Shown here in pieces: positions 30,191 through 42,330 of a DNA stretch of 64,000 bases. The translations under genes were made by a program, and so were the position numbers. The stretch is from Annona cherimola. Taxonomy: Eukaryota > Streptophyta > Magnoliopsida > Magnoliales > Annonaceae. The stretch is taken from the NCBI GenBank assembly GCA_030490835.1, contig CM059975.1, forward strand, positions 34,690,133-34,754,132. Reading direction: 5' to 3'. The notes below the pieces were generated by a model. The model was not told the origin of the DNA, ran no database searches, and saw nothing but the letters and a program-made list of their open reading frames with translations. Position 1 is the stretch's first letter; each line of letters opens with the position of its first letter.

Positions 30191-31641
30191 GTCATACCAT
30201 ATTATTTAACTTATTTATTTTTAAAATGGTTGGAAATCAAAGATATATTACATATCTAATTTAACGAAAGAGAAAGGATCAGAAGACTATATCTCAAAAT
30301 TCATGCTTGGCTGAATTGAAATCACAAATGAAAATTAACCATACTATCATCAACTAAATGTCTCTAATCTTTAAAAGAGTTTTGGAGAATTCCCTATGAA
30401 TTTTTTCAAGTATTGTATGTAGATCTCTCAGAGACCTCCTATATAGATATAGCTGTCTTAGAAGAGGAATGCAGGAGGTATTCCATTGAGACTACATCTC
30501 CGTACGCGTACATATCTAAATATGATTACATTTTCTAACGTAGAGAGGACAACGTTATGGGAGAACATGTATAAGAGTCCTAGTCCTAATACATTTGAAC
30601 ATCTACCATTCATATATGATGTGCTTCTTCCACTAACTTTCCTTTTAAGATTATTCATACTAATAAATGGGTTGTGTGACCTATGAGGACTTAGAGCCTA
30701 AGACTATGTACCTACGAGGGATATTGTAGTAACTATAATCCAAAAAAAGTAATATATGTCTTGCTATGACCCATACTCATTTTATTACACTATTTCAAGT
30801 ATACTTAATCTCTAATAAAATTATACTTGACTCTCTTTCTTAATACATTGTAATCACAATTACGTCTGATCATAAAATGGACATAATTAGTCAATCATTA
30901 GGTACAAGTAATTGATATAAATAAAAGTTTTCCTCTAGCATATACATCTATTAATTATAGACTAATTAGTTTCTTAGACATGTCCTGCAAAGTCGCATCA
31001 CTTATAAATTGTATGTAATATGTTAGAGCAACAATATTAGATTACAACCTTAAAATATAGTTGAAAATTACATATAACTTAAAATTGAAGCTATTCTTGC
31101 TTCAAGAGCTCTCATAATGAAGAGATAAAAATTATAAAAACAATTCAACTCACTTTCGTTATTTGTGGCTAGACACACAATATATGAAACATGTGTTATA
31201 ATGGAAAAACTCTTAACTAATAAGGAGCGTATGACAATAACTTTTGCACATCATATAAATTTTAATTAGGCACCAACCAAGATTCAATAGTTGTTAAATG
31301 CCTAAACTGAGCCCTTGAAATGCTGTCCCTCTTTAGATGCCAATTTAAATTTTATTTCTAGCTTTAATAAAGTCTAATAGGATATAGGACTCCTATTATG
31401 GCCAATATGCAGTAGAATGTCTTGATTCTCTTACAAGATGACAACCATCTTAACTTTTTTTATCACATAAAATATCTACTTTACCTAAGTTATAATCTGT
31501 GCATGTTTTCTAGACATCATAAGCTATTGTCCATGAGAGAATATCAATCTCTAAATTTATTTATATATATTTTTATTGAATACTTCTTAATTTTTCAATC
31601 ATGCTAGTAAATTCATTAATATCTCAAACTAATAAACATTA
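30191..31641. other. AT-rich intergenic DNA
   Basis: No gene or repeat recognised; small ORFs (for example around 30460-30690 on both strands) have no recognisable content. Confidence 0.4.
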
Positions 31642-32511
31642 TCATTAGGCACGTATGAAATTGATAAATGAAAGGGAAAAAAGTGCAAATAAAGATCCAA
31701 GAAAGAAAGGATAAGTGTTATACACCATAAAAAATAATCCGAAGAAGACACCACAAATTACAGTGACTCGATTAATGCACCTACTCCACTATCTAAGTTA
31801 ACGCTTTGATTTAGATTTCCACTAGTCACTTTAGAACTCCAGTGACAATATTACCATCTCAATCGTCTCCTAGATTACATAAATGGCTCCAGGCTACATG
31901 TGAAGCTTTCCATGAATCGCAATGAAAGCATTCCTCTTCAATTAGATAGCCTCTAATTTAAGATAAAATAAATAAAAATAAAATAAAGTTTATAACCAGT
32001 TGAATAGCACAGAAGCACAAAAATGAAGCTCTAATAGGATGGTCACGATGATCTTCAATATGCAGCTTCTAACAGATGGACAGAGGATCACAGAGAATGC
32101 CTTGAGATAAATCTGCACTTTTAAAATGATTCTCTCTGAATTGAATTTGCAGTTACAATTCATTCTCTACTTATAGCTTTGAACTTCCAAAACCACCAAG
32201 AGAGATTTTTTCCACCAAATCCTCAATCACTCAGATTTTTCTCAACAATCTATAACAACTTAACAAATCAGGACAACTCATCATAACAAACTAAAGATTT
32301 TTTCATATCATCATCCAATTATTTATCCATAGATCATTCTAAAAAATTGTCGAAGTTTCAATCCAAAATTGTGAAAGTTTCAAGCCAAAACTATTGAAGT
32401 TTTAAACCAAAATTGCTAAAGTTTTATAGAAAAATTAACACATGATTTCATACTAATTTGTTACAATCATTCATCTAAAACCAAATACAATTAAATACAT
32501 TTCAAGTAACA
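31642..32511 (-). repeat. 3' LTR of the decayed copia
   Basis: About 870 bp, starting near TCATTAGGCACGTATG and ending CATTTCAAGTAACA. It matches 45434-46343 throughout, for example AAATGAAAGGG, AATAATCCGAAGAAG and TTTCCACTAGT. It is followed by a decayed PPT complement (TCTCATCTTTTTTTATGATG). Confidence 0.82.
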
Positions 32512-32567
32512 ATTCTCATCTTTTTTTATGATGACAAATCGCAAGTGACATGTTAAGAATATAATGT

Positions 32568-32572
32568 ATTCT
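32568..32572. repeat. 5-bp TSD (ATTCT), left copy, gag-only element
   Basis: Repeated exactly at 37903-37907. Confidence 0.9.
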
Positions 32573-34073
32573 TGACGAGCTGTGTATATGTCTAATTAAA
32601 ATACTCATTTTAATGCCAGTATACGTGTCGGTCAAGTAATAAGAGTGAGTAAAGTATCGTTTCCATGAGGATATTGTCCAACTAATTCTATTAATTACTT
32701 TAGTTGCTTTCGGTGATTAGAAAGAATTTTCACAGATGAAATCAATTATGCAAAATAAGTAAAAGGAATAAAAGAGAGTTTAACGGAAGAGCTGAAATAC
32801 CAAAAATGATTTATCGAATTGGGATGACAGATGGGATAGTTGGGAATCCTTGAATCTAAACTATACTAAATTGGTTCCTCTTCTTTAGATTGTGCAGAGA
32901 TTCCCTAATTCAAGTTCAATAATCTTTATATGTGTCTTCCAACACATATAAAGCTAATTACATAACACCCAATTGCTATATTCTCATACAATTAAATGTG
33001 ATGGAATTGATCTATACATAACCTGTTTATGACTACATAAGGTTTAACGGTATATTCCTATCCATTAAACATTCTTCATTAACTATGGAAGAAACCTATG
33101 CTCTACACATGAAACTTGTTGGGATTTTCCTTTTCCAAGGATGAATCCCGCAAGTAAATCATTCTACAAGGTAGCTAGTCTTGTAAAAAGCATTAAACGA
33201 GCTAGGGTAAATCCACACAGCACAATCATGCAGCAAATCGAATATTCATTCTCAAATCATCAAGAACCAAAACAATATAATTTAGACGTCAATTCATCTC
33301 AACTTTCCATCTATTGAAATTTAGTTCATGAACATGACATTAAATCCCATTAAAACCCAATTTGAATGTATTCCTAGCAATAGAGAAAAAGAAATAGATA
33401 GAGAAAAAGAGAAATTAAATCTCACGAATCTCCTCCAACGAGATTGGATCTCCTCTTCGGACGGTCTAGAAACGGAAGTCCTTTCCTTTCTCTCTTCAGC
33501 TGCTTTATCTCTCTCTTTTGCCTCGCGCCAACCCCTAGGTACAGTCTTTTTCCTCCATTAACTCCGTACGAAACACGTACAGAAATACACGTGTGCGAGG
33601 GTCGCGCCGTGGCGCCTAGGCGCCAACTCTCCAGAAGCTTGTCAACTGAAGGACTCCTGACTAGTTTCTGTATGATGGTGAGGTGGCGCCTAGGTTCCAA
33701 CTCTTTGGAAGCTCTCCAACATAGGGAATTCTGGAATGTCCTTGTGAGGCTGTAGGTTGGTGCCTAGGCGTCGCTGGTCGATGCCGGGACGCCATCCTAC
33801 TTGCTTCTTCATTCTGCACATTTCTTCATCCCCTGTCACGTTCGCAAGCTGTTAGCTACCCATCCTTCCTGCAAAACTAACTAAAGCCAAATAAATGAAC
33901 TTATAAATATCTATTTTATACTAAAAATGCATAAAAACTACATATTATTCCTAAAATGCAAAGTGAATGAAAACTAAGCTAAATGGGTGCAAACCAACTA
34001 CATTCTCTTGGACTAACATGCTAAAATAGTCTGAAATGAGCTATAATAACTTGTATTTTCATGAGTTATAACA
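32573..34073 (-). repeat. 3' LTR of the gag-only element
   Basis: 1501 bp, paired with 36402-37902. In element orientation it has a TATA box (TATAAAATAG, complement near 33910-33920). Downstream are three GC-rich blocks based on GGCGCCTAGGCGCC (perfect copy at 33611-33624), about 75 bp apart, in otherwise AT-rich DNA. Confidence 0.88.
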
Positions 34074-34085
34074 CCCCCAAACTTA
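34074..34085 (-). promoter_or_regulatory. Polypurine tract of the gag-only element
   Basis: TAAGTTTGGGGG on the minus strand beside the 3' LTR, preceded by GCTCGAGGACTAGCAAT, a context common before PPTs of Athila/Tat elements. A second similar motif (GAGGACAATGGATCC then CTCAAGTTTGGGAGG) lies at 35146-35182. Confidence 0.75.
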
Positions 34086-35261
34086 AATATTGCTAGTCCT
34101 CGAGCAACGCATGAAAATAAAATGAATGAATGAATGACTAAGGACTCTGTCAACTCAATCTAATTCCAATTATGCTTCTAACAATCACATTCCTCCACTC
34201 AGCAAGGCAAAGAACAACCTTAACTTGAAACAATGCATAAAAAAATCCTCAATTATCAAAAATAGGACATGCTTTTTCATTTTCATTCTCAGATCAAGTT
34301 ACGTATAATTGTCAATGTTATCAGTCCAATGTTATAACTCAATCCTGCTTCTTCCTCCTGATAAAAAGAAATTGGTTAAAAAATTAATACAAAATAAGTG
34401 AACCATTTTTTAAGTATGCTTTCTTATCAAAGAACATGACGTTAATTCACTTGCCTTTGTTTTGCTCAACTGCACATTCTTTTCCCCCCAAACTTATTGC
34501 ATGACTCTCCTTACCATATCTCAAGGTATCTGGAGAGATGTTTTCTATTTTTTTAATTTTTTGGGCTCCTCTCACCATATTTCAAGATATTTGGGGAGAA
34601 TTTTCTTTTTAAAGCGATATTACTGTGACTTTTCCTTGCCTTTTTACGTAAACCTTGACATTTGTTGATGCAAAGTTCCAGTTACTTAGCTTAGGTCAGT
34701 CACCTCTTTTATTACTCTGATAATCTGGCAGGGGTACTGAACATGCAAGTTAACCCATTTTAAATCTCATCAAAAGAAAATTGTAAAATTTTACGCATTA
34801 CTGAGACCATTTCCTTCCTTAAAGCACATGGGTACCACACATTTAACTCTGTTCTTATCATTTCAGTTGAAGAGATTAGCATGGATTTGAATTATAATAA
34901 TGTACTATGAAATTCGCTCAATTCATTCACACGTCACTTGCAAATTTCCTTAACACATAGACCTTAGCCTGAATTTTCAATTTTTCATGAAATCGATTTC
35001 AAGTTAAAGTTTTTCTCAACCTTGCTCATTTTCATAAAAATGGATCAAAACAAGATAATTTTCACAGGAAGAATTTGACATGATACGCAATCTAATACAT
35101 ATATACAAGATATGAATGCAAAACACACCAAAAGGAATTATACACCTCCCAAACTTGAGGGATCCATTGTCCTCAATGTATGAAACTACATGAAACCTAA
35201 ATGATCCTAAACTAAGAAAGAAAAACAAAAGTAAAATAAAGTAGAGAGGATGATACTCCCC
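34086..35261 (-). other. Non-coding spacer of the gag-only element
   Basis: About 1.2 kb between the gag stop and the PPT without coding content. It includes a 40-bp duplication (CTCACCATAT, CAAGRTAT and TGGRGAGA) at about 34508 and 34566, and the second PPT-like motif near its upstream end. Confidence 0.6.
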
Positions 35262-36235
35262 TAGGCGTCTGATGCGGAGGAGTCATTGTCGTCGCGCTCA
35301 CTTTCTTCACCTGGCTGCTGTTAAGACTGACCAAAACAGGCTCGGAACTCGGGAGGTGTCGACGGAAATGATGGTAATGTCGTCATATCAATTTTTTGGT
35401 CCTCCATGAGTCTCCGAAAGTGCACCTCCATAGCTCGATTGGACTGCCGTAGAAATCGAGCTTGGACTACCATTAAATTCTCCAGGTTGGTTAGCCTCAC
35501 ACTGGTTGGGAACGGTTGAGATGAGGAAGCAGCCTGTGGTTGTTGGCTGAATTACATGATAGGGGTGTTTGTGGAGTAAATATTTGAACCAATCTCATGC
35601 CTTTGATAGAGTCTCTTCTTCGTGTTCTTTGAAAGAGACTATGTCCATTCTGAGCTTGGTTAACTAGGCAAGAGGAAAATATTTTTCGAGAAACTTTTAT
35701 GCCAAGTCGTTCCATGTACTGACAAAGTTTGGTGGCAAAGAATCCAGCCACTCTGAAGCTCTGTCTTTCAATGAGAATGGAAAAGTCCGTATTCTCATTG
35801 CTTCGTCGGAGACTCCATGTTGCTTAAAAGTATTCATGATTTGCAAGAAGTTATGCAGGTGGCGATGCAGATCTTCAGAAGATAAACTCCAAAACTGCCC
35901 GATAGATTAGAGCATTTGGAAGATCACGGGCTTAATCTCAAAATTGTTAGTGTCGATAAGGGGAGGTTGATGCTAGTTTGCACTGCGTTTTGCCTCATTG
36001 CAATGAGATCCCAAATAGGCTGGTCCAAATCATCTTGTGGTAGATGAATTGGAACCTCAATCTGTTGGTTCCCATACTGATCTGCATGAAGATTTTCATC
36101 TTGGTTTCCAATATGCTCCATTATATGAAGTTGATTCCTAGCTTCTCTGCTCTTATGACGTCTTCTCAGATAGGTTCTTTCTGGCTCCGGATCAAATGGT
36201 ACGATGTTATCCTTTCCAGCCCTGCCTTGGCGCAT
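35262..36235 (-). pseudogene. gag: Gag-like ORF of the gag-only element
   Basis: On the minus strand from MRQGRAGKDNIVPFDPEPER. Features: a basic region, then HLPQDDLDQPIWDLIAMR, then a degraded retrotransposon-gag domain (recognisable around 35500-35900 as AGFFATKLCQYMERLG and the phe/pro-rich KIFSSCL region after frameshifts). The tail is Ser/Gln-rich and acidic (EESERDDNDSSASDA, stop near 35262). No CCHC zinc knuckle is visible. Several frameshifts and stops break it. Such gag is the only protein the element could have supplied. Confidence 0.7.
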
Positions 36236-36375
36236 ATAAAAGCAATAAGCCCTACAATAACCAATTCAACTGCGCTAAGCTGAAAAATATATAGACTAAT
36301 GAATTTGTGAAATTAAATATAGTTACAAAATTATACAAGAATGCAAAAAAAATAACAATATTAGTTAGCAATGAA

Positions 36376-36395
36376 TATCCCAGACAATGACGCCA
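36376..36395 (-). promoter_or_regulatory. Primer binding site of the gag-only element
   Basis: On the minus strand TGGCGTCATTGTCTGGGATA, six bases inside the 5' LTR. This is the Athila/Tat-type PBS (compare TGGCGCCATTGTCAGG at 52801), unlike the iMet PBS of the copia elements. Confidence 0.82.
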
Positions 36396-36401
36396 AAAAC
36401 T

Positions 36402-37902
36402 TGACGAGCTGCATATATGTCTAATTAAAATACTCATTTTAACGCAAGTATACGTATCGGTCAAGTAATAAAAGTGAGCAAAGTATCGTTCCCACAAGGA
36501 TATTTTCCAACTAATTCTATTAATTACTTCAGTTGCTTTTGGTGATTAGAAAGAATTTTCACAGATGAAATCAATTATGCAAAATAAGTAAAAGGAATAA
36601 AAGAGAGTTTAACAGAAGAGCTGGAATACCAAAACGGATTTATTGAATTGGGATGACAGATGGGATAGTTGGAAATACTTGAATCTAAACTATATTGAAT
36701 TAGTTCCTCTTCTTTAGATTGTGCAGGGATTCCCTAGTCCTAGTTCAATGATCTTTATATATGTTTTTCAACCCATATAAAGCTAATTACATAACATCCA
36801 ATTACTATGTTCTCATGTAATTAAATGTGATGGAATTGATCTATACATAACCTATTCATAACTACATAGGATTTAACGGTATATTCCTATCCATTAAACA
36901 TTCTCCATTAATCACGGAAGAAACTTATGCCCTACACATGAATCTTGGTTAGATTTTCTTTTTCCAAGGACGAAACAACTAAATCATCTTACAAGGTAGT
37001 TAGTCTTGTAAAAAGCATTAAACGGCATATGCAAGGGTAAATCCACACAGCACAATCATGCAACAAATCAAATATTCATTCTCAAATCATCAAGAACCAA
37101 AACAATATAGTTTAGACATCAATTCATCTCAACTTTCTATCTATTGAAGTTTAGTTCATGAACATGACATTAAATTACATTAAAATCCAATTTGAATGTA
37201 TTCCCCATAATAGAGAAAAGGAAATAGATAGAAAAAAAGAGAAACTAAAACTCACGAATCTCCACCAACGAGATTGGATCTCCTCTTCGGACGCTCTGGA
37301 AACGGAAGTCCTTTCCTTTCTCTCTTCGGCTGCTCTATCTCTCTCTTTTGCCTCGTACTAATCCCTAAGTATAGGCTTTTTCCTCCATTAACTCTGTATG
37401 AAACACACGTGTGTGGGGGCGCACCATGGCGCCACTTATGCGGCGCCTAGGCGCCAACTCTCTAAAAGCTTGTCGACTGAAGGGCTCCTGACTAGTTTCT
37501 GTATGGTGGTAAAGTGACGCCTAGGCGCTAACTCTCTGGTAGCTCTCCAATGTAGGGAATTCTGGAATGTCCTTGTGAGGCACTAGGTTGGCGCCTAGGC
37601 ACCACTAGTCGACGTCGGGGCGTCATCTTACTTGCTTCTTTATTCTGCACATTTATTCATCCCTCGTCATATTCACAAGCTGTTAGCTACCCGTCCTTCC
37701 TGCAAAACCAACTAAAGCCAAATAAATGAACTCATAAATATCTATTTTATACTAAAAATGCATAAAAACAACATATTATTCCTGAAATGCAAAGTGAATA
37801 AAAACTAAGCTAAATGGGTGCAAATCAACCACATTCTCTTGGACTAACATGCAAAACTAGTCTGAAATGAGTCATAATAACTCGCATTTTCACGAGTTAT
37901 CA
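36402..37902 (-). repeat. 5' LTR of the gag-only element
   Basis: 1501 bp. Ends (minus-strand start) TGATAACTCGTG. GC-rich palindromic blocks lie at 37442-37455 (perfect GGCGCCTAGGCGCC), about 37515 and about 37589. Most differences from 32573-34073 are transitions. Confidence 0.88.
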
Positions 37903-37907
37903 ATTCT
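37903..37907. repeat. 5-bp TSD (ATTCT), right copy, gag-only element
   Basis: Identical to 32568-32572; the host copia sequence resumes after it. Confidence 0.9.
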
Positions 37908-38199
37908 CCAACCAAAAGTCTCCCTATTTTAATACTCTCATTCATTCACGTCTTTTTTCCTCTTTTATCATTAACAAAAAGAAAGAAGTAAGAAATATCA
38001 AAAATCCTTATTAAAAAATCAAATTAAAATACAAAATTGGAGAATAAATCTAACTAAATGCAACAATTTGCATGATATCATATTCATGATAAAAATAAAC
38101 CATATAAATATGTATCAATACTTTTTGTTAGCTAAAAAATAAAAAATTCAAAATTCACCAAAACACCATCAAAGCCACTTTTTATGTTTGTCATTATAC

Positions 38200-39834
38200 G
38201 ATCAAAATCACCTGCATGAAATTTTAGAATTGCTCATCATTAGAATACAACAAATGAATATGAGATGATGAATATTTTGATTATTGACCCTTGGTTCTAT
38301 TCGATTTGGAAGGTTTGGATCTTCAAAAATGGGGTGAAACTTGAAATTTATAAGGCTATTTTCCAGAAAAATGTTATTGAGATGGTGATTCAGGTGATAC
38401 ACCCATAGCACGATAACGGCTGTTGTTAGCAATATCTTGAAGAAGATCATTCGATTCAGGTAATCCAATAGTCAAACATATTCTGTCAGTGTTATCTCTT
38501 AAATCTCTCATAATAGCACCCAACTATCTACTATCCCCACACAAGCTGTTAGTAGCAAATTCAAGTTGTTGCGGTATTATTGAAATTGAATTTCTTACTA
38601 TTAGTATGGCAGTGGCAATAGTGGATGCAACAGTTGTAATGCTTTCTTGTGTAATAGGAACAAAAGTGACAGTTTCATGCTTGAACATTTGAAAATCATG
38701 AGTTAAATTATCCAATTGAGTTTCAATGGTTCCCATCTAGAATTTAGTTGCTGAAAATTTGATTCTAGAAAGGATTGGAGAGACAAAAGATCAGCATTAA
38801 CTGAATATGGTTGAAAGAGTATACCAGCTAAAGATGGAGTTGCAAAATTGGGTTTGGAAGAAGCGGTGCCCACATGAGGAGTTGAATTGGTAAGTGAAGT
38901 ATGAGGCAAGTCTGTTGGCTTTTAAGTAGAATGGGTGCTTTTTTTTTCTTAAATCAATGTTGAAATGCTAAACAACCTTATTAAGTACATAACATAATTC
39001 AAACATCCATCTGCTCTTCTTTTCAATGACAACATGTAAGATAGCATTACACTAGTAATGTTATAGAGCTTGTTATTCATAATTACTGACATTAATTACA
39101 AATCATAAGTGTAACAATATTATATCTAGCAATTTATGATCCAGTTTGGAAAATTCTTTATTCATAAAATTGCATTGTTGTTGACTTAACGACTTATTCT
39201 GTGTAAAATAGAAAATAACTTCATCAAAATCAATGTCTGTATATTGACCAATAGCATAAACGGTAATAGCATGAACCTAACAAAATCTTATTCTATGAAA
39301 CTAATTTCAATTTCTCTTAAGAAATATGTGTAGGTAGTATCTTTCATTGTTAAGTTGAACTAGAAGTGTTTCACAAGATCTAAATACATAACAATCTTTC
39401 TTCAGAAATTCAAAAAGCCCATATTCTTGCAACCAATGCACAAATCCAAACATCTCTTTACCAAGTAAAAAATTTACCTTTTTACCTTTGGTAAATATTC
39501 GATGTGAAAATTTACCTATAAAATCTTATTCACCAGACAAGTGGCAAAAGTTTGAAGCTTTGGATGAGGCTGCAACATGATATATGGAGTGTGACATTAG
39601 AACAACTTGACTAGACTGATGTTTAGAACCCATAGATTTACCCTGCATGTAGCTTTGCAAGATAGCCATGTACGATGAAGCATAGGGAGGAGCATTTGAG
39701 TTCTCATAGACGTGGATGTCAAAATTGTGACGTCGACGGTGGATAAAAGATCCAAGGGTGTTGAATCTGCCTTTCGCTTTCCCTTTTCTCATAAGAATGC
39801 TTTCTTCTAGCCGTTGCGCCATATTTTTGAGCCA
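38200..39834 (-). pseudogene. Relic of the accessory ORF of the decayed copia
   Basis: Same place as the 5959-7554 ORF of the intact copia (between RNase H and 3' LTR, sense orientation). Starts MAQRLEESILMRKGKAKGR at 39822. After a stop near 39526 the frame continues with a segment containing WLQEYGLFEFLKKDCYVFRS and NNERYYLHIFL, which aligns in spacing with LLKEDERVYPDLTR and DEEYYGTFV of the intact copy. Fragments further down (38524-38909) have heptad-like content (IETQLDNLTHDFQMFKHET), matching the C-terminal coiled coil. Multiple stops; non-functional. Confidence 0.65.
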
Positions 39835-39844
39835 TCACAGTGAA

Positions 39845-39965
39845 TAAGCAATGGAGTGGGATGGACTTATGAGATTGAATTTTTTTTACATGGAAGAGAG
39901 CAAACAGTGGAAAGAGAGAGACAAATAGATAGAGAGAGAAATAGAATTTTTAAAACTCAGTTGGA
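39845..39965 (-). promoter_or_regulatory. CT-rich leader upstream of the accessory-ORF relic
   Basis: On the minus strand a run of CTCTCTCTAT, TGTCTCTCTCTTTCC and similar precedes the start at 39822-39834, as in the intact copia (7555-7860). Shared position in two diverged elements suggests a conserved role. Confidence 0.5.
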
Positions 39966-40850
39966 TAGTTGAGAATTTGATTTTCAAAAATTAAATATAC
40001 TTAAGGTTGAGGATATAGGTTTTAGAGAGAATTTTAGGACTGCATATAAGACTATGGATGAGAGAGGAAAAGGCTACTGGAGACGTGCCAAGGAAGAGGT
40101 GTGAACATGAGAAAATTTTGTCAAAGCCAAAATTTCAAAGTAACATAAGCAGGTGAAGTTCCAAAGCATCCACATGCCTAAAATTCCATGAATTTGACAA
40201 CTCCAAGTACATGATTTGACAAGTCCATGCATGATACGTTTAGCATTGTAGTTTTGGTCTTTTTCTGTTCTTTAAACATTTTTATTTAAACCTATTTTCC
40301 CATTTTTTCTGTTTTTCTTTTACAAAATTATTTTGATTTATGTTTTCTTGCTCTCTTTTTTTATTTTTTTTTTACTTTTTTAAGTATGTTTTCTGTTTTT
40401 TTACTGTTTAGTTTTACCATTTTCATGTTTTCTATTTTTTCGTATTTTTTATTTAAACATTTTTAGAAAATAATTTTTAACCCTTTTTAAAAAACATTTT
40501 AAACATTTTAACATTTCTTTTTGTTTGAGAAACTTTTTTAAAAAATTATTTATTTTTAAAGTTATTTGTTTTAACATTTTTACTTTTTTAACGGTAGGTT
40601 TTTAAGTTATTTTCTTTCTTTTTATTTTATTTTAAAAAACTTATTAAAATGGTTTTGTTTTTTAAAAAAAATTTTAAGAAAAAATCTTATTAAGACAATT
40701 TTGGTTTTTGATTAAGAATTTTATTTTGTTAAAAAACTTATAAAGATGTTTTTCTTTTCAAGAAAAAATAAAAACAACCTTATTTTAAAACAAAAAATGA
40801 ACTAAAAATTGGCAGATAAATATATAATCTAAAATTATCAACCGCATGAA
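39966..40850. other. Low-complexity T/A-rich spacer
   Basis: Between the accessory-ORF leader and RNase H of the decayed copia. 40255-40800 is dominated by T runs and TTTTAAA motifs. No ORF. Confidence 0.6.
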
Positions 40851-40859
40851 ATAATATTT

Positions 40860-42330
40860 ACATAAATACATGTCGTGGAAAAGGATCCCTTCTTATGTAA
40901 AGAACTTTTTCAAAGGAAAGTGGCTTTGTACAAATATCTGCTAGTTGATCTTCTGTGGAAATAAATTCAATAGAAATTTCTTTCCTTCATACATGATCCC
41001 TTAGAAAATAATGTCTTACTTCAATGTGTTTAGTATGTGAATGTTGTATAGAATTTTTAGACAAATTTATTATACTTGTGTTGTCATATCTGATTGGAAC
41101 ATTTGTATGTGACAATCTATAATCAAACAATTGTTGTTTCATCTACAAAATTTGAGCACAACAACTAACACATGCAGTATATTCGGCCTCTGCAGTTAAT
41201 AATGCAACCAAGCTTTGTTTCTTAGAATACCATGATATAATATACCATCAAGAAATTAATAAGTATCACTCGTACTTTTTCTATCTATTTTATAATATGC
41301 AAAATCAACATTTCAATATCTAATCAAGGTAAAAGTGGATTCTCTAGGATATTAAATCCTCAAAGTAGGTGTATCAACAAGGTACTTAAATATATATATT
41401 TAATAGCACTCATGTGTGATTCTTTTGGATTTGCCTAGAAACTTGCACACATACAAACACTAAACAATATAGCAGGTCGATTAGCACTTAAATGTAAAAG
41501 TGAACCGATTATGCTCCTATATAACTTTTGATCTACAAGCTTACCTAATTAATCCTTATCCGTTTTGATGCTTTCGCTCTTGGGGGTTGACATATGCTTT
41601 ATATTTTTCATTTTGAACATTTTGAACATTTTCTTGACATATTTTGTCTAAAAGATAAAAATATTTTTTTAGTTTTTTTTTTTACTTGAAGTCCCAAAAA
41701 GAAGGTAAGATCACTCATCATGTTCATTTCAAACTCACTCTGCATCAATTTTTCAAATTCTTACAATACAACTCATTAGTGGACCCAAAAGTAATATCAT
41801 CCAGATAAATCTGAATAATCAAAATGTCTTTGAATATTTTTGAAAAATAAAGTAGTATCAACCTTACCTCTTTTGAATTTTTTCTCTTGCAAAAACTCAC
41901 TAAGTCTATCATACGAAGCTCTTAGAGCTTATCTTAATCTATAAAGAGATTTTGATAGTTTGAACACATAATCATGGTGTTCATAGTCTTCAAAAAATGG
42001 TGGCTGTTTAACATAAACTTTTTCACTTATTAAACCAATCAAGAATGCACTTTTTACATTCCTTTGAAAAAGTTTAAACTTTTTAAATAATGCAAATGCA
42101 AGTAACATTCTAATAGCTTCAAGTCTACCTACTAGTGCAAAAGTCTCGTTTAAACTTTCTCTTCTTGAGAGTAACATTGTGCAACTAAACGTGCTTTATT
42201 TCTAATAATGATCCCAGACTTGTCAAGTTTGTTTCTAAAATTTCATTTTATACCAATAACTGGATGATCTTCAGGTTTGACACAAGTGTCCACATATTAT
42301 TTCTTTTAAATTGATTCATTTCTTCTTGCA
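40860..42330 (-). pseudogene. pol: RT and RNase H of the decayed copia
   Basis: RNase H blocks are recognisable on the minus strand at 40980-41560 (VPIRYDNTSIINLSKNS, HTKHIEVRHYFLRDH). RT lies around 41560-42330, with an open piece 41929-42177 reading RLEAIRMLLAFALF, NVKSAFLIGLISEKVYVKQP and YVFKLSKSLYRLR, matching the RT start of the intact copy. Stops and indels throughout; the catalytic YVDD region near 41790-41810 is disrupted. Confidence 0.85.

Larger units (their letters stand above)
32573..37902 (-). mobile_element. Non-autonomous gag-only LTR retrotransposon (Athila/Tat-type signals)
   Basis: 5330 bp with two ~1.5-kb LTRs (minus strand TGATAACTC...CGTCA), 5-bp TSD, a PBS of the TGGCGYC type and a PPT AAGTTTGGGGG. 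The 2.3-kb internal region holds only a gag-like ORF; no protease, RT, RNase H or integrase remnant is visible. Elements of this plan (terminal repeats plus gag) are known in plants as TR-GAG types and must use enzymes of a relative. LTR identity is roughly 90-93% by eye. Confidence 0.87.

Noticed and set aside
40255..40800. Plastid or mitochondrial DNA insertion
   Set aside because: AT-richness alone suggested it, but no organelle gene is recognisable; it is a low-complexity spacer in the decayed copia.
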